NCBI RefSeq assembly: GCF_003952165.1 | Contig: NZ_RXFT01000015.1 | Span: 1 to 64,000, forward strand | Length of the DNA stretch: 64,000 bases | Origin: Variovorax guangxiensis | GTDB taxonomy: Bacteria; Pseudomonadota; Gammaproteobacteria; Burkholderiales; Burkholderiaceae_C | Direction: 5' to 3' | Part shown: one piece after another, positions 24,780 to 33,163 of the stretch | Layout: the number at the start of each line of letters is the position of its first letter | How positions within the stretch are numbered: the first letter of the stretch is position 1 | Notes under the pieces: generated by a model | Seen by the model: the letters and a program-made list of their open reading frames with translations, nothing else | Databases searched by the model: none | What the model was told of the DNA's origin: nothing | Program-made: the position numbers and the translations under genes

Positions 24780-26090
24780 TCAGGCACCTGCCTTTTCCGC
24801 GGCCTTCAGGGCGCGCTTGAGGTCGTCGATCAGGTCGGCCGGGTCTTCCAGGCCGATCGACAGGCGGATCGTGCCCTGAGAAATGCCCGCGCCCGCCAGC
24901 GCCTCGTCGGTCATGCGGAAGTGCGTGGTGCTCGCGGGGTGGATCACCAGGCTGCGGCAGTCGCCCACGTTGGCCAGGTGGCTGAAGATCTTCAGCGTCT
25001 CGATGAAGGCCTTGCCCTGCGCGCGGCTGCCCTTGATGTCGAAGCTGAACACCGCGCCCGCGCCGCGCGCGCCGTGGCGCAGCAACTTCTGCGCGAGCGC
25101 ATGGCTCGGGTGCGATTCGATCAGCGGATGCCCCACGCGCGACACGAAGGGGTGGCTCGCGAGGAATTCGACCACCTTCTGCGTGCTGTCGATGTGGCGC
25201 TCCATGCGCAGCGGCAGCGTCTCGATGCCCTGCAGGATCAGCCAGGCCGTGTGCGGGCTCATCGAGGCGCCGAAGTCGCGCAGGCCCTCGCGGCGGGCGC
25301 GCAGCAGGAAGGCGCCCACCGTGCTTTCCTCGCTGAACACCATGTTGTGGAAGCCGTCGTAGGCCTGCGTCAGCTCGGCGAATTTGCCGGATTTCTCCCA
25401 GTCGAAGCTGCCGCCGTCGACCACCACGCCGCCGATCACCGTGCCGTGGCCCGACAGGAACTTGGTGGCCGAGTGATAGACCAGGTCGGCGCCCCAGTCG
25501 AAGGGCTTGATGAGGTAGGGCGAGGTGAGCGTGGAATCGACCAAGAGCGGCACGCCGGCCTCGTGGGCGATGTCGGCCACAGCGGGGATGTCGAGCACGT
25601 CCAGCCCCGGGTTGCCCACCGTCTCGCCGAAGAAGAGCTTGGTCTCGGGGCGCACCGCGGCGCGCCAGCCGTCGAGGTCGCCGGGCTTCACGAAGGTGGT
25701 CTCGATGCCGAAGCGGCGCATCGTGTAGTGCAGCAGGTTCTGCGAGCCGCCGTACAGCGCCGTGCTGGCCACGATGTGCGAGCCCGCGCCCATCAGCGTG
25801 GCCACCGACAGGTGCAGCGCGGCCTGCCCGCTGGCGGTGGCGATGGCGCCGATGCCGCCTTCGAGCGCCGACACGCGCTGCTCCAGCACCGCGTTGGTCG
25901 GGTTGCTGATGCGCGAATACACGTGGCCGGCGCGCTCCAGGTTGAAGAGGGCGGCGGCGTGGTCGCTGGATTCGAAGACGAAGGAGGTGGTCAGGTGGAT
26001 CGGCACCGCCCGCGCGCCGGTGGCGGGGTCGGGCGCGGCGCCGGCGTGCAGCGCGAGGGTGTCGAAACCGGGGTCGGAATATCCGGGCAT
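24780..26090 (-). CDS. metY: O-acetylhomoserine sulfhydrylase (PLP-dependent, MetY)
   Basis: Makes homocysteine from O-acetylhomoserine and sulfide in methionine synthesis. The 436-aa product has the Cys/Met-metabolism PLP fold: YSRISNPTNAVLEQRV, ASGQAALHLSV, GETVGNPGLDVLD, the PLP lysine in YHSATKFLSGHGTVIGG and the C-terminal RLSIGLEDPADLIDDL. The length and the long insertion after the PLP lysine fit MetY rather than MetB/MetC. No SAM riboswitch was recognised upstream. It is divergent from the CBS gene. Confidence 0.93.
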   Translation of the reverse strand: MPGYSDPGFDTLALHAGAAPDPATGARAVPIHLTTSFVFESSDHAAALFNLERAGHVYSRISNPTNAVLEQRVSALEGGIGAIATASGQAALHLSVATLMGAGSHIVASTALYGGSQNLLHYTMRRFGIETTFVKPGDLDGWRAAVRPETKLFFGETVGNPGLDVLDIPAVADIAHEAGVPLLVDSTLTSPYLIKPFDWGADLVYHSATKFLSGHGTVIGGVVVDGGSFDWEKSGKFAELTQAYDGFHNMVFSEESTVGAFLLRARREGLRDFGASMSPHTAWLILQGIETLPLRMERHIDSTQKVVEFLASHPFVSRVGHPLIESHPSHALAQKLLRHGARGAGAVFSFDIKGSRAQGKAFIETLKIFSHLANVGDCRSLVIHPASTTHFRMTDEALAGAGISQGTIRLSIGLEDPADLIDDLKRALKAAEKAGA

Positions 26091-26257
26091 GAGGGCCTTT
26101 CTCGTGTCTGAGCTGTTGTCTCCTGGCAATGCCCCGTTACGTCTGCAATTCATGCGTGCGCGACAGGGGCGCTCAGGTCGGCGTCGATTGTGGGCTATAT
26201 TCAAAAACGGCACGCCCGCCGAGATAGCCGAGATTGAGTTCCCAGAGGAGCAAAACG

Positions 26258-26710
26258 ATGAAAGTCAGCGACATCCTTCGCGTCAAGGGCAATACGCTCT
26301 TCACCATCACGCCAGACGACCTGCTGGCAGAAGCCGCCAAGACGATGGCGGAAAAGGACATCGGTTCGCTGGTGGTCATGGAGCACGGCGACCTGGTCGG
26401 CATGCTCACCTTCCGCGAGGTGATCGTGGCCATCGTCGGCAACGGAGGCCAGGTCGGCACCATGCAGGTCCGCAAGGTCATGGACGACGCCCCCGTCACC
26501 TGCACGCTCGAAACCGACCTCGACGAGATCCGCCGCATCATGCTGGAGCGCCACGCGCGCTACATGCCCGTGATGGACAAGCGCATGCTGATGGGCGTGA
26601 TCAGCTTCTACGACGTGGCCAAGGCCGTGGTGGACAGCCAGAACTTCGAGAACAAGATGCTCAAGGCCTATATCCGCGACTGGCCCGAGGAAGACGAGAA
26701 GGCCGGCTGA
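26258..26710 (+). CDS. Small protein with two CBS domains
   Basis: A 150-aa cytoplasmic protein made only of a CBS pair: MKVSDILRVKG..LAEAAKTMAEKDIGSLVVM...GMLTFREVI, and VRKVMDDAPVTC..DEIRRIMLERHARYMPVM...GVISFYDVAKAV. CBS pairs bind adenosine nucleotides and regulate partners. A strong ribosome site (AGAGGAG) precedes the ATG. No effector domain is attached and no partner is evident in the neighbourhood. Confidence 0.92.
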   Translation: MKVSDILRVKGNTLFTITPDDLLAEAAKTMAEKDIGSLVVMEHGDLVGMLTFREVIVAIVGNGGQVGTMQVRKVMDDAPVTCTLETDLDEIRRIMLERHARYMPVMDKRMLMGVISFYDVAKAVVDSQNFENKMLKAYIRDWPEEDEKAG

Positions 26711-26844
26711 GCGCAGACAGCCCGGCGCAACGCCCGGCTTGATGCGAGAACACCGAGGAACCGGCTTCGCCGGGCCTCAGGTGTTGCCCCCGGTAGGGGG
26801 GGCGAAGCGGACACGAAGTGCCGCGCAGCCTGGGGGCGAGTCCT

Positions 26845-27837
26845 CTATTCCTTGATGTTTGCGGTCTGCACGATCTTCTGGTTGCGCGCGTACTCGGCCT
26901 GCACGAACTTCGCGAACGATTCCGGCGTGCCGCTGCCCGGCAGCGCGCCTTGCTCCACCAGCTTGCTGCGCACGCCTTCTTCCTGCAGCACCGCGTTGAG
27001 CTCCTGGTTGATGTGCGCGACCACGGCCGGCGGCGTTTTCGCGGGTGCGAAGATGCCGGTCCAGCTCACCATGTCGAAGCCCTTGAGGCCGGGCATCTCG
27101 TCGAAGGTGGGCACGTTGGGCAGCGCGGCCAGCCGCTTGGTGCCGGTGATGCCCAGCGCCTTCAGCCGCTTGCCGTTCACGTGCGGAATCGCGCTGGTGC
27201 TCACCAGCATCGCCAGGTCGACCTGCTCGCCGATCACGTCGGTGGCGATCTGCGCGCCGCCGCGGTAGGGCACGTGGGTGACGAAGATGCCGCTGCGCTC
27301 CTTCAGCAGCTCCATGGCCAGTTGCAGCACCGTGCCCACGCCCGAGGTCGCGTAGTTGTACTTGCCGGGCTTGGCCTTCGCGAGCTTCACGAAGTCGGAG
27401 AAGGTCTGGGCCCCGAGGCCGGGCCGCGCTACCAGCACCATCGGCGCGGTGTTGAGCATGCCCACCGGGGCGAGGTCTTTCAGCGGATCGAAGCGGAAGG
27501 CCGAGGGGTTCACCAGCTTGCCGATGGCGATGGCACTGTCGGGGCCCGCCACCAGCGTGTAGCCGTCGGGCGCCGCGTTCACCGCCTTGGCCACGCCGAT
27601 GGCGCCGCCCGCGCCGGCCACGTTCTCGACCACCACCGACTGCTTGAGCCGTTCGCCGAGGCGCTGCGCCACGAGGCGCGCGTTCACGTCCACGCTGCCG
27701 CCGGCCGTGAAGGGCACGATCAGCGTGATGGGCTTGGCGGTGGGCCATGCCGCCTGTGCGAGGGCGGCGGTGGGGAGGGTGGCGCAGAGCGCAGCGGCGA
27801 GGAGCAGGCGGCGGGGCGTGTTCATGGCGTGGGTCAT
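26845..27837 (-). CDS. Bug-family (TctC-like) periplasmic substrate-binding protein
   Basis: A 330-aa secreted binding protein with signal peptide LLLAAALCATLPTAALAQA, then ITLIVPFTAGGSVDVNAR, VVENVAGAGG and APDGYTLVAGPDS. The start chosen overlaps the stop of the deaminase gene (ATGA), implying coupling; ATG 27825 is also possible. Its ligand is probably related to the deaminase substrate. No transporter subunits lie nearby. Confidence 0.92.
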   Translation of the reverse strand: MTHAMNTPRRLLLAAALCATLPTAALAQAAWPTAKPITLIVPFTAGGSVDVNARLVAQRLGERLKQSVVVENVAGAGGAIGVAKAVNAAPDGYTLVAGPDSAIAIGKLVNPSAFRFDPLKDLAPVGMLNTAPMVLVARPGLGAQTFSDFVKLAKAKPGKYNYATSGVGTVLQLAMELLKERSGIFVTHVPYRGGAQIATDVIGEQVDLAMLVSTSAIPHVNGKRLKALGITGTKRLAALPNVPTFDEMPGLKGFDMVSWTGIFAPAKTPPAVVAHINQELNAVLQEEGVRSKLVEQGALPGSGTPESFAKFVQAEYARNQKIVQTANIKE

Positions 27838-28943
27838 TCGTGGTTGGTGGGGACGGGTTCGGTGTCGAGCCGGGCGCGCAGCGCGTCGAACTCGGCGCTC
27901 CATTGCGTGCGCCATTCGCGGCGCTGCGCCTCGTCGATCCATGCGCCGTCGAGGCCGTTGAGCATGAAGCCGCGCAGGTCGTCCAGGCCGAAGCCGAAGT
28001 CGCGCACCATCATCAGCCAGGCCTGCGTGGGCGTGACCTTGTGCAGCGTCGGGTCGTCGGTGTTGGGGTGGATGCGCAGGCCCAGGCCGGGCATGCGGCG
28101 GATGGGGTGATCCAGCGCCCAGCGCTCGGGCGGCAGCGTGCGCAGGTAGTAGGAGTTGGTGGGCACGACGGTGAAGATCACGCCGCGCTCGGCGCAGCGG
28201 CGCGCGTAGTCGGGCTGGTCGACCACCGTGTAGCCGTGGTCGATGCGGTCGACCTGCAGTTCGTCGAGCGCAGTGCGCACGTTGGTCCAGGGCATGCCAA
28301 ACTCGCCGGCGTGCGCGGTGGTCTTCAGGCCGGCCTTCTTCGCCTCGGCATAGGCCCGGGCGAACAGTTCCGGCGGACGGTCGACCTCGCGGTAATCGAT
28401 GCCGATGCCGATCACCTCATCGCAGCGGTTGGCCTTCACCCATTCGACCATCTCCACGGCCGCCTCGGGGCTGGCCTCGCGGTCGATGGCGGCGACGAGC
28501 CGGCCCGAGATGCCGAATTCCGTCTTCGCATCGTGGATGGCGCGCACGATGGCGCCCTGCGCGAGCGGATAGGCGATGCCCGATTCATGCACCGTGCCGG
28601 TCGGGTTCCAGAAGAACTCCGCATGACGCACGTTGTGGGCAGCGGCGTCCTGCAGATATTCGAGCGTGAGCTGATAGAGGTCGCCGGCGCTGCGCACCAG
28701 CTGGGCGTCGAGCGCGCGCAGCACCCGCAGCACGCCGACCGGCTTCTCGCCGCGCGTGTAGAAGCCCTCGATCTCGTCGTCGGCCAGCGGGGAGCCGGCG
28801 CGGCGGTTGAGCTGCTTGAAGGTTTCGTGGCGCACGGTGCCGAACAGGTGGCAGTGCAGCTCGGCCTTGGGCATCGCGTGCAGCATCGCCTCCAGCGTGA
28901 GGGGCGCTGCGGAGGCAACGGGCGCGGACGTGGGGCTGGTCAT
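27834..28943 (-). CDS. Adenosine deaminase-family amidohydrolase
   Basis: A 369-aa TIM-barrel metal hydrolase. Family ligands are visible: KAELHCHLFG (HxH), the His-Ala-Gly-Glu motif in TTAHAGEFGMPW, the RIDHGY histidine and the metal Asp in IHPNTDDP. It would deaminate adenosine, adenine or a related aminopurine/pteridine. It is the first gene of a two-gene operon with a Bug protein and is divergent from a LysR gene, which suggests a scavenging pathway with its own regulator. The exact substrate cannot be told. Confidence 0.88.
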   Translation of the reverse strand: MTSPTSAPVASAAPLTLEAMLHAMPKAELHCHLFGTVRHETFKQLNRRAGSPLADDEIEGFYTRGEKPVGVLRVLRALDAQLVRSAGDLYQLTLEYLQDAAAHNVRHAEFFWNPTGTVHESGIAYPLAQGAIVRAIHDAKTEFGISGRLVAAIDREASPEAAVEMVEWVKANRCDEVIGIGIDYREVDRPPELFARAYAEAKKAGLKTTAHAGEFGMPWTNVRTALDELQVDRIDHGYTVVDQPDYARRCAERGVIFTVVPTNSYYLRTLPPERWALDHPIRRMPGLGLRIHPNTDDPTLHKVTPTQAWLMMVRDFGFGLDDLRGFMLNGLDGAWIDEAQRREWRTQWSAEFDALRARLDTEPVPTNHE

Positions 28944-28996
28944 GGCGGCAGTCTAGTAATGGCGTCCTCATAAGGAAAATTTTGAATTTCTATAAT

Positions 28997-29013
28997 TTGA
29001 TTCACTGAATCAA
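28997..29013. promoter_or_regulatory. Candidate LysR operator between the deaminase operon and its regulator
   Basis: A perfect 17-bp palindrome, TTGATTCA-C-TGAATCAA, lies in an A+T-rich gap, 15 bp before the LysR ATG and 53 bp before the deaminase ATG. The surrounding TATAATT (28991-28997) could be a -10 element. Confidence 0.72.
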
Positions 29014-29028
29014 TAACCGAGGTTCGCC

Positions 29029-29985
29029 ATGGCCGCCTTGCCCCTGCGCGCGCTCACGCTGCGCCAGCTCCAGTTCTTCTCGGTGCTGGTGGAAGAAGGC
29101 CAGTTCGGCCGGGCGGCGCGGCGGCTGGCCATCACGCAGCCGGCCCTGAGCAACGCCATCAAGCAGATGGAAAAGCTGCTCGGCGCAGAACTGCTCACCC
29201 GCTCGACCCATCGACTGGAACTCACGCCCGTGGGCGCCGAGGTGCTGGCGCGTACCGACTTCCTGGTCAACACCTTCGAGGTGGCGCTGCGCGACATCGA
29301 AAGCACCGTGCAGCGCGGCCGGGCTTATGTGCGCGTCGGCGTGATCCCCTCGGCCAGCGCGCGCGTGGCGACGGCTGCCAGCGAGTTCCTTCGCGACGGC
29401 CACCGAGAGGTCGAGCTGTCGTGGCGCGACGCCCCTTCGAACACGCTGCTGGCCGAGCTGCGCAGCGGCCAGATCGACATGGCCGTGGCCGCCATCACCG
29501 AGCCGCCGGGCGGGCTGACCTGCATCGACCTGTTCCGCGATCCGCTGGTACTGGTGGTGCGGCGCGACCACCCGCTGGCGGCGGCCGGCGACGCGAGCTG
29601 GGAGGCCATCGGCAAGGAGCGGCTGGTGCTCTTCGAAAGCGGCAGCATGCCCGCGCTGGGCAACCCGGCGCGCGCGCAGTTCGCCCAGGGGCCGCAGCCG
29701 TACCGCGTGAGCTACTCCGAGACGCTCTATGCGCTGGTGCGCGGCGGACAGGCGCTGGGGCTGATGCCGCGCCTGTACACCTCGTCGCTGCGCGACCCCG
29801 AACTGGCTGTGGTGCCGCTGCTGAAGCCGCGCGTCGAGCGCCGCGTGGTGCTGGCCTACCTGCCGGGGCCGATGCGCAACGTGGTGGCGCAGGAACTCAT
29901 CGCATTCCTGCGCGAGCGGCTGCCGCAGGCCGGCGAAGCGGCGGTACGGCGCGTGAGCGGCAAGGCCGCGCGGGCGCGGCGCTAA
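29029..29985 (+). CDS. LysR-family transcriptional regulator
   Basis: A 318-aa regulator with the HTH GQFGRAARRLAITQPALSNAIKQME and an effector domain starting about residue 100 (VRVGVIPSASARVATAAS). It is divergent from the deaminase-Bug operon, with the palindrome at 28997-29013 in the shared promoter region. It is therefore the likely regulator of that operon and of itself. Its end overlaps the convergent GNAT gene by 4 bp. Confidence 0.93.
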   Translation: MAALPLRALTLRQLQFFSVLVEEGQFGRAARRLAITQPALSNAIKQMEKLLGAELLTRSTHRLELTPVGAEVLARTDFLVNTFEVALRDIESTVQRGRAYVRVGVIPSASARVATAASEFLRDGHREVELSWRDAPSNTLLAELRSGQIDMAVAAITEPPGGLTCIDLFRDPLVLVVRRDHPLAAAGDASWEAIGKERLVLFESGSMPALGNPARAQFAQGPQPYRVSYSETLYALVRGGQALGLMPRLYTSSLRDPELAVVPLLKPRVERRVVLAYLPGPMRNVVAQELIAFLRERLPQAGEAAVRRVSGKAARARR

Positions 29986-30608
29986 GCCATCTGCGTCTCG
30001 AGGCGGAAGCGCTCCAGCGTCCAGCCTTCGCCGAGCAGGAACATGCGCGTGTGCAGCCCGGCGAGCGCTTCACCCTCGACCTCGCGGCCCAGGTAGCTCA
30101 GCTGCTTGTTCCGCAGGTCGGCGAAGCCCGTCTCGTAGTGGCTCGACAGGCTCTGCCAGAGCGCATGCGCGCCCGGCGACTGCCGCGCGCCGCTCATGAG
30201 GCAGAGGCCCCGGTCCAGCGCCCAGCGGTAGACGGCGGAAGCCAGCCCGCGCCGCTGCCAGTCCGGGGCGTATTGCGAATGCGGTGCGCGGATGTGGCGC
30301 TCCGCCCTGCGGCTCAGTTCGATCAGCCGGTTGAACACGGTGTAGCCGACCAGCCTGTCTCGGCGCAGGTCCTCGATGTAGACGTACAGCTCGCCGTCGG
30401 CTTCGCGAAAGCGTGCGCGCAAGCCGGGGTCATCGAGCACGAGGCCCGGCATGTCCTGCAGGCGGCCTTGCAGGGCGCGCATGCGTTCGTGGACGGGCGC
30501 GAGCGTGGCCTTGCCCGGATCGACGTCGATGCGCAGCTCGGCCGGCCTGGGGCGCCAGTCCGGCAGCGAGGGGATGGAGAACGCGAATGGCAGTGCCAGC
30601 GATGTCAT
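29982..30608 (-). CDS. GNAT-like N-acetyltransferase
   Basis: A 208-aa protein with the acetyl-CoA-binding segment of GNAT enzymes (PDWQRRGLASAVYRWALDRG) and a preceding beta-strand region (LVGYTVFNRLIEL). Target unknown. It starts inside the stop of the universal stress protein gene (ATGA overlap), so both are made together; a stress-related role is suggested only by this. Confidence 0.78.
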   Translation of the reverse strand: MTSLALPFAFSIPSLPDWRPRPAELRIDVDPGKATLAPVHERMRALQGRLQDMPGLVLDDPGLRARFREADGELYVYIEDLRRDRLVGYTVFNRLIELSRRAERHIRAPHSQYAPDWQRRGLASAVYRWALDRGLCLMSGARQSPGAHALWQSLSSHYETGFADLRNKQLSYLGREVEGEALAGLHTRMFLLGEGWTLERFRLETQMA

Positions 30609-31492
30609 GCCGCACTCCGCCGGACCGCCGCCGTGGAACTCGGTGCCTGCATGCCATGAGGCACCACGAGCACGTCGCCCGTGGACCACCGCAGCACGCG
30701 CAGCGCCACGCTGCCGAGCAGGAAATCCGTCAGCGCCGAACGTCTGCGCTTGCCGACCACCAGCAGGTCGGCCTGGCTGTACTGCTGCTGCACGGCCGCC
30801 TGCCGCGCAGGGTCGCCGCGGCCGACCGACGAGACCACGCGGTTGCGGCGCGCGCTCGACGCATCCGACAGCCACAGCATGCGTTCGCGCGCATGGCGGG
30901 CGCAGGTGTGGCGGTAGGCATCGATGGCGTGCGTCGACACGTCCGCACAGCGCAGCTTGCCTTCGTGCATGGGCGTGAAGGCGTGGAACAGCTCGACGTC
31001 GGCCTGCGCGTCGAAGGCGCAGGCGAGGTCGACCAGCGGACGCGACGCCTCCATGAGGTCGACCGCGACCAGCATGCGCCGGTAGCCGCCGGGCTGCGCG
31101 TCGAGCCGCGCGACCAGCACCGGCCGCTGCGCCGCCCGCAGCAGCCGCTCGGCCGGCTGGCCCCGGAAGAAGGCTGCGAGCGAGCGGTCGGGCTCGTCGC
31201 CGATCACCACGAGATCGCACCAGCGCGCCTCGAGCGCGGCGTCCTCGAGCCGCCCGCGCGTGCCGTCGATCTTCTTGACGAGGATGCCGAAGCGCTCGGC
31301 CACTTCGAGGCACACCGCGCCGAGGCCGCCTGCCGCATCGGCATCGGCCGTACCCGCGAAGCCCGCGGGCGCGTACATGATCTTCAGCAGCGCGCCGTGC
31401 ACCGCCGCGATGGTGGCCGCGCGCACCACCGTGCGCAGGCCGTGCGCCGACAGGTCGGTGACCGCCAGGATCGATTGGATGTTGTTGTTCAT
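30605..31492 (-). CDS. Universal stress protein, tandem UspA domains
   Basis: A 295-aa cytoplasmic protein with two Usp folds: residues 1-140 (ILAVTDLSAHGLRTVVRA...DLVVIGDEPDRSLAAFFRGQPAERLL) and 145-290 (RMLVAVDLMEASRPLVDLA...DLLVVGKRRRSALTDFLLGSVALRVL). The second half keeps an ATP-binding-like G-x9-G-S pattern. The first half has a degenerate one. Such proteins support survival under stress. It heads a two-gene operon with the GNAT. Confidence 0.9.
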   Translation of the reverse strand: MNNNIQSILAVTDLSAHGLRTVVRAATIAAVHGALLKIMYAPAGFAGTADADAAGGLGAVCLEVAERFGILVKKIDGTRGRLEDAALEARWCDLVVIGDEPDRSLAAFFRGQPAERLLRAAQRPVLVARLDAQPGGYRRMLVAVDLMEASRPLVDLACAFDAQADVELFHAFTPMHEGKLRCADVSTHAIDAYRHTCARHARERMLWLSDASSARRNRVVSSVGRGDPARQAAVQQQYSQADLLVVGKRRRSALTDFLLGSVALRVLRWSTGDVLVVPHGMQAPSSTAAVRRSAA

Positions 31493-31618
31493 CGTCCGTG
31501 TTCTTTCCGCATGACGAGGCCCATCGCCGGCCGTGGTGAAGCGGCTGGCGACAGGCGAATGAATCAGCGAGGGAAAGCGCGGCGCGCCCGCACGGGCGCG
31601 CTACCGCGCGGGGCTTGG

Positions 31619-31677
31619 GCCCGGCGGTCGATGAAGATGTGCTGAAGAAGGGGGAAGGAAGAGGCTGACCGCCGGGC
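31619..31677. repeat. 11-bp inverted repeat around a purine-rich loop
   Basis: Arms GCCCGGCGGTC and GACCGCCGGGC pair perfectly. The loop 31630-31666 is almost all G and A on the + strand. It could form a stable RNA hairpin in either direction. Confidence 0.6.
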
Positions 31678-31805
31678 TCAGAGATCTGCGAGGGTCTGGT
31701 GCGACCCCGCGGCGGTCCGCGCAGTGAAGACTGCGCGCGGCGTGCTGCGGATCAAGGGCTGGCGTTGCATGGCGGCCGAGTGTAGGAAGACCGGCGCACA
31801 AGGGC

Positions 31806-31827
31806 AAACAAAGGCCTCACGGCCCTT
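31806..31827 (-). terminator. Terminator of phaZ
   Basis: Read on the - strand: AAGGGCC-GTGA-GGCCTTT followed by GTTT. This gives a 7-bp stem with one G-T pair, a tetraloop and a T-rich tail, 23 bp after the phaZ stop. Confidence 0.65.
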
Positions 31828-31850
31828 GCCAGATTGTTTTCTTGTTTCTC

Positions 31851-33077
31851 TCAGCCGTTCAGCTCGGCTGCCGCATGGATCGTCTCGCGCACGCGCGGAT
31901 AGATCTGCGCATTCCACTTGCTGCCGCTGAACACGCCGTAGTGTCCGACGCCGGCCTGCAGGTGATGCGCCTTCATGTAGGGCCGGATGCCGGTGCACAG
32001 GTCTTGCGCCGCCACCGTCTGCCCCACGGAGCAGATGTCGTCACGCTCGCCTTCCACGGTGAGCAGCGCCGTGCGGCGGATGGCTGCCGGGTTCACGGTG
32101 CGCTCGCCCACGGTGAGCCTGCCCAGCGGCAGGTCGTAGGTCTGGAACACGCGCTCCACGGTCTCCAGGTAGAACTCGGCCGGCAGGTCGTTCACGGCCA
32201 GGTACTCGTCGTAGAAGGTGCCGATGGTGCGGGCCTTCTCGATGTCGCCCTCGACCAGGTGGCTGTACATGTCCTCGAACTGCTTCTTGTGGCGCTCGGG
32301 GTTCATGCTCATGAAGGCCGACAGCTGCAGGAAGCCCGGGTACACGCGCCGCATCATGCCGGCGTGCGGCCACGGCACGTGGCTGATGAGGTTGCGCCGG
32401 AACCAGTCGATGGGCCGGTCGGTCGCGAGCTTGTTCACCGCGGTCGGGTTGATGCGGCAGTCGACCGGGCCCGCCATCAGCGTCAGGCTGCGCGGCGTGG
32501 CGGGGTTGCCGTCCTCGGCCATCAGCGCGGTGGCGGCCAGGGCGGCCACGCAGGGCTGGCACACCGCCACCATGTGCACGCCCGGGCCTACGGCCTCCAG
32601 GAAGCGGATGAGCTGCAGCGTGTAGTCGTCCAGCCCGAAGCCGCCATGCCACAGCGGCACGTCGCGCGCGTTGTGCCAGTCGGTCAGGTACACGTCGTGG
32701 TCGCGCAGCAGTGTGCGCACCGTTTCGCGCAGCAGCGTGGCGAAATGGCCCGACAGTGGTGCGGCCAGCAGCACCGGCGGATGCACTGCATCGGTGTCCT
32801 TGCGGAAATGCAGCAGGGTGCCGAAGGGCGAGACGAGGGTTTTCTTCTCGTGCACGGCCACCTCGGCGCCGTCGGAGACCACGCTGCGGATGCCGTAGTC
32901 GGGCCGGGTGTGGGTCAGCCGCATGCGCGAGAACACCTCGAACTGGGCGGCCATGCGCCGCATCATGGTGCGCTCGGTGCCATCCTTCCACAGCGCCTTG
33001 GCCATGTACTGCGCCGCGAGCCGCGCCGGGGAGAGCAGGTCGGCTTGGTTCTGGTAGGCCCGGTACAGCATGAGCAT
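31851..33077 (-). CDS. phaZ: Intracellular polyhydroxybutyrate depolymerase
   Basis: Mobilises stored PHB granules. The 408-aa product fits the PhaZ family of Cupriavidus: MLYRAYQNQADLLSPARLAAQY at the start, DWHNARDVPLWHGGFGLDDY, and the nucleophile region VAVCQPCVAAL where the family uses Cys instead of Ser. GERDDI supplies the Asp and GVGHYGVFSG the His of the triad. There is no signal peptide, in line with action inside the cell. It is divergent from the GST gene. ATG 33077 was used; 33071 is equivalent. Confidence 0.93.
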   Translation of the reverse strand: MLMLYRAYQNQADLLSPARLAAQYMAKALWKDGTERTMMRRMAAQFEVFSRMRLTHTRPDYGIRSVVSDGAEVAVHEKKTLVSPFGTLLHFRKDTDAVHPPVLLAAPLSGHFATLLRETVRTLLRDHDVYLTDWHNARDVPLWHGGFGLDDYTLQLIRFLEAVGPGVHMVAVCQPCVAALAATALMAEDGNPATPRSLTLMAGPVDCRINPTAVNKLATDRPIDWFRRNLISHVPWPHAGMMRRVYPGFLQLSAFMSMNPERHKKQFEDMYSHLVEGDIEKARTIGTFYDEYLAVNDLPAEFYLETVERVFQTYDLPLGRLTVGERTVNPAAIRRTALLTVEGERDDICSVGQTVAAQDLCTGIRPYMKAHHLQAGVGHYGVFSGSKWNAQIYPRVRETIHAAAELNG

Positions 33078-33105
33078 CGCGCAGGCAAGTTGCGGGCCAG
33101 CCGCA

Positions 33106-33121
33106 TGGCATGGGGCTTGCA
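33106..33121 (+). promoter_or_regulatory. Candidate sigma-54 (-24/-12) promoter before the GST gene
   Basis: TGGCATG-GGGC-TTGCA fits the sigma-54 consensus TGGCAYR-N4-TTGCW at every fixed position. It ends 42 bp before the ATG, leaving room for a leader with the AAGGAGAG ribosome site at 33149. No enhancer-binding protein gene is in the window. Confidence 0.55.
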
Positions 33122-33163
33122 CGCGGCACGGGCAAAGGCGCAACGCCCAAGGAGAGCTCCGAG

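Larger units (their letters stand above)
31493..31850. other. 358-bp intergenic region with strong inverted repeats
   Basis: No convincing protein gene is present. Visible items are the palindrome GCGCGCCCG-CA-CGGGCGCGC (31582-31601), a distant inverted repeat GCCCGGCGGTC (31619-31629)/GACCGCCGGGC (31667-31677) enclosing a 37-nt purine-rich loop, and the phaZ terminator (31806-31827). The region includes the upstream part of the stress-protein operon and could encode a structured RNA. Confidence 0.6.

Noticed and set aside
26091..26257. SAM riboswitch or other methionine leader before metY
   Set aside because: No recognisable conserved aptamer or strong multi-helix pattern could be seen by eye in this short gap.
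26720..26740. Terminator hairpin after the CBS gene from GCCCGGC repeats
   Set aside because: The two GCCCGGC copies are direct, not inverted, and there is no T-run.
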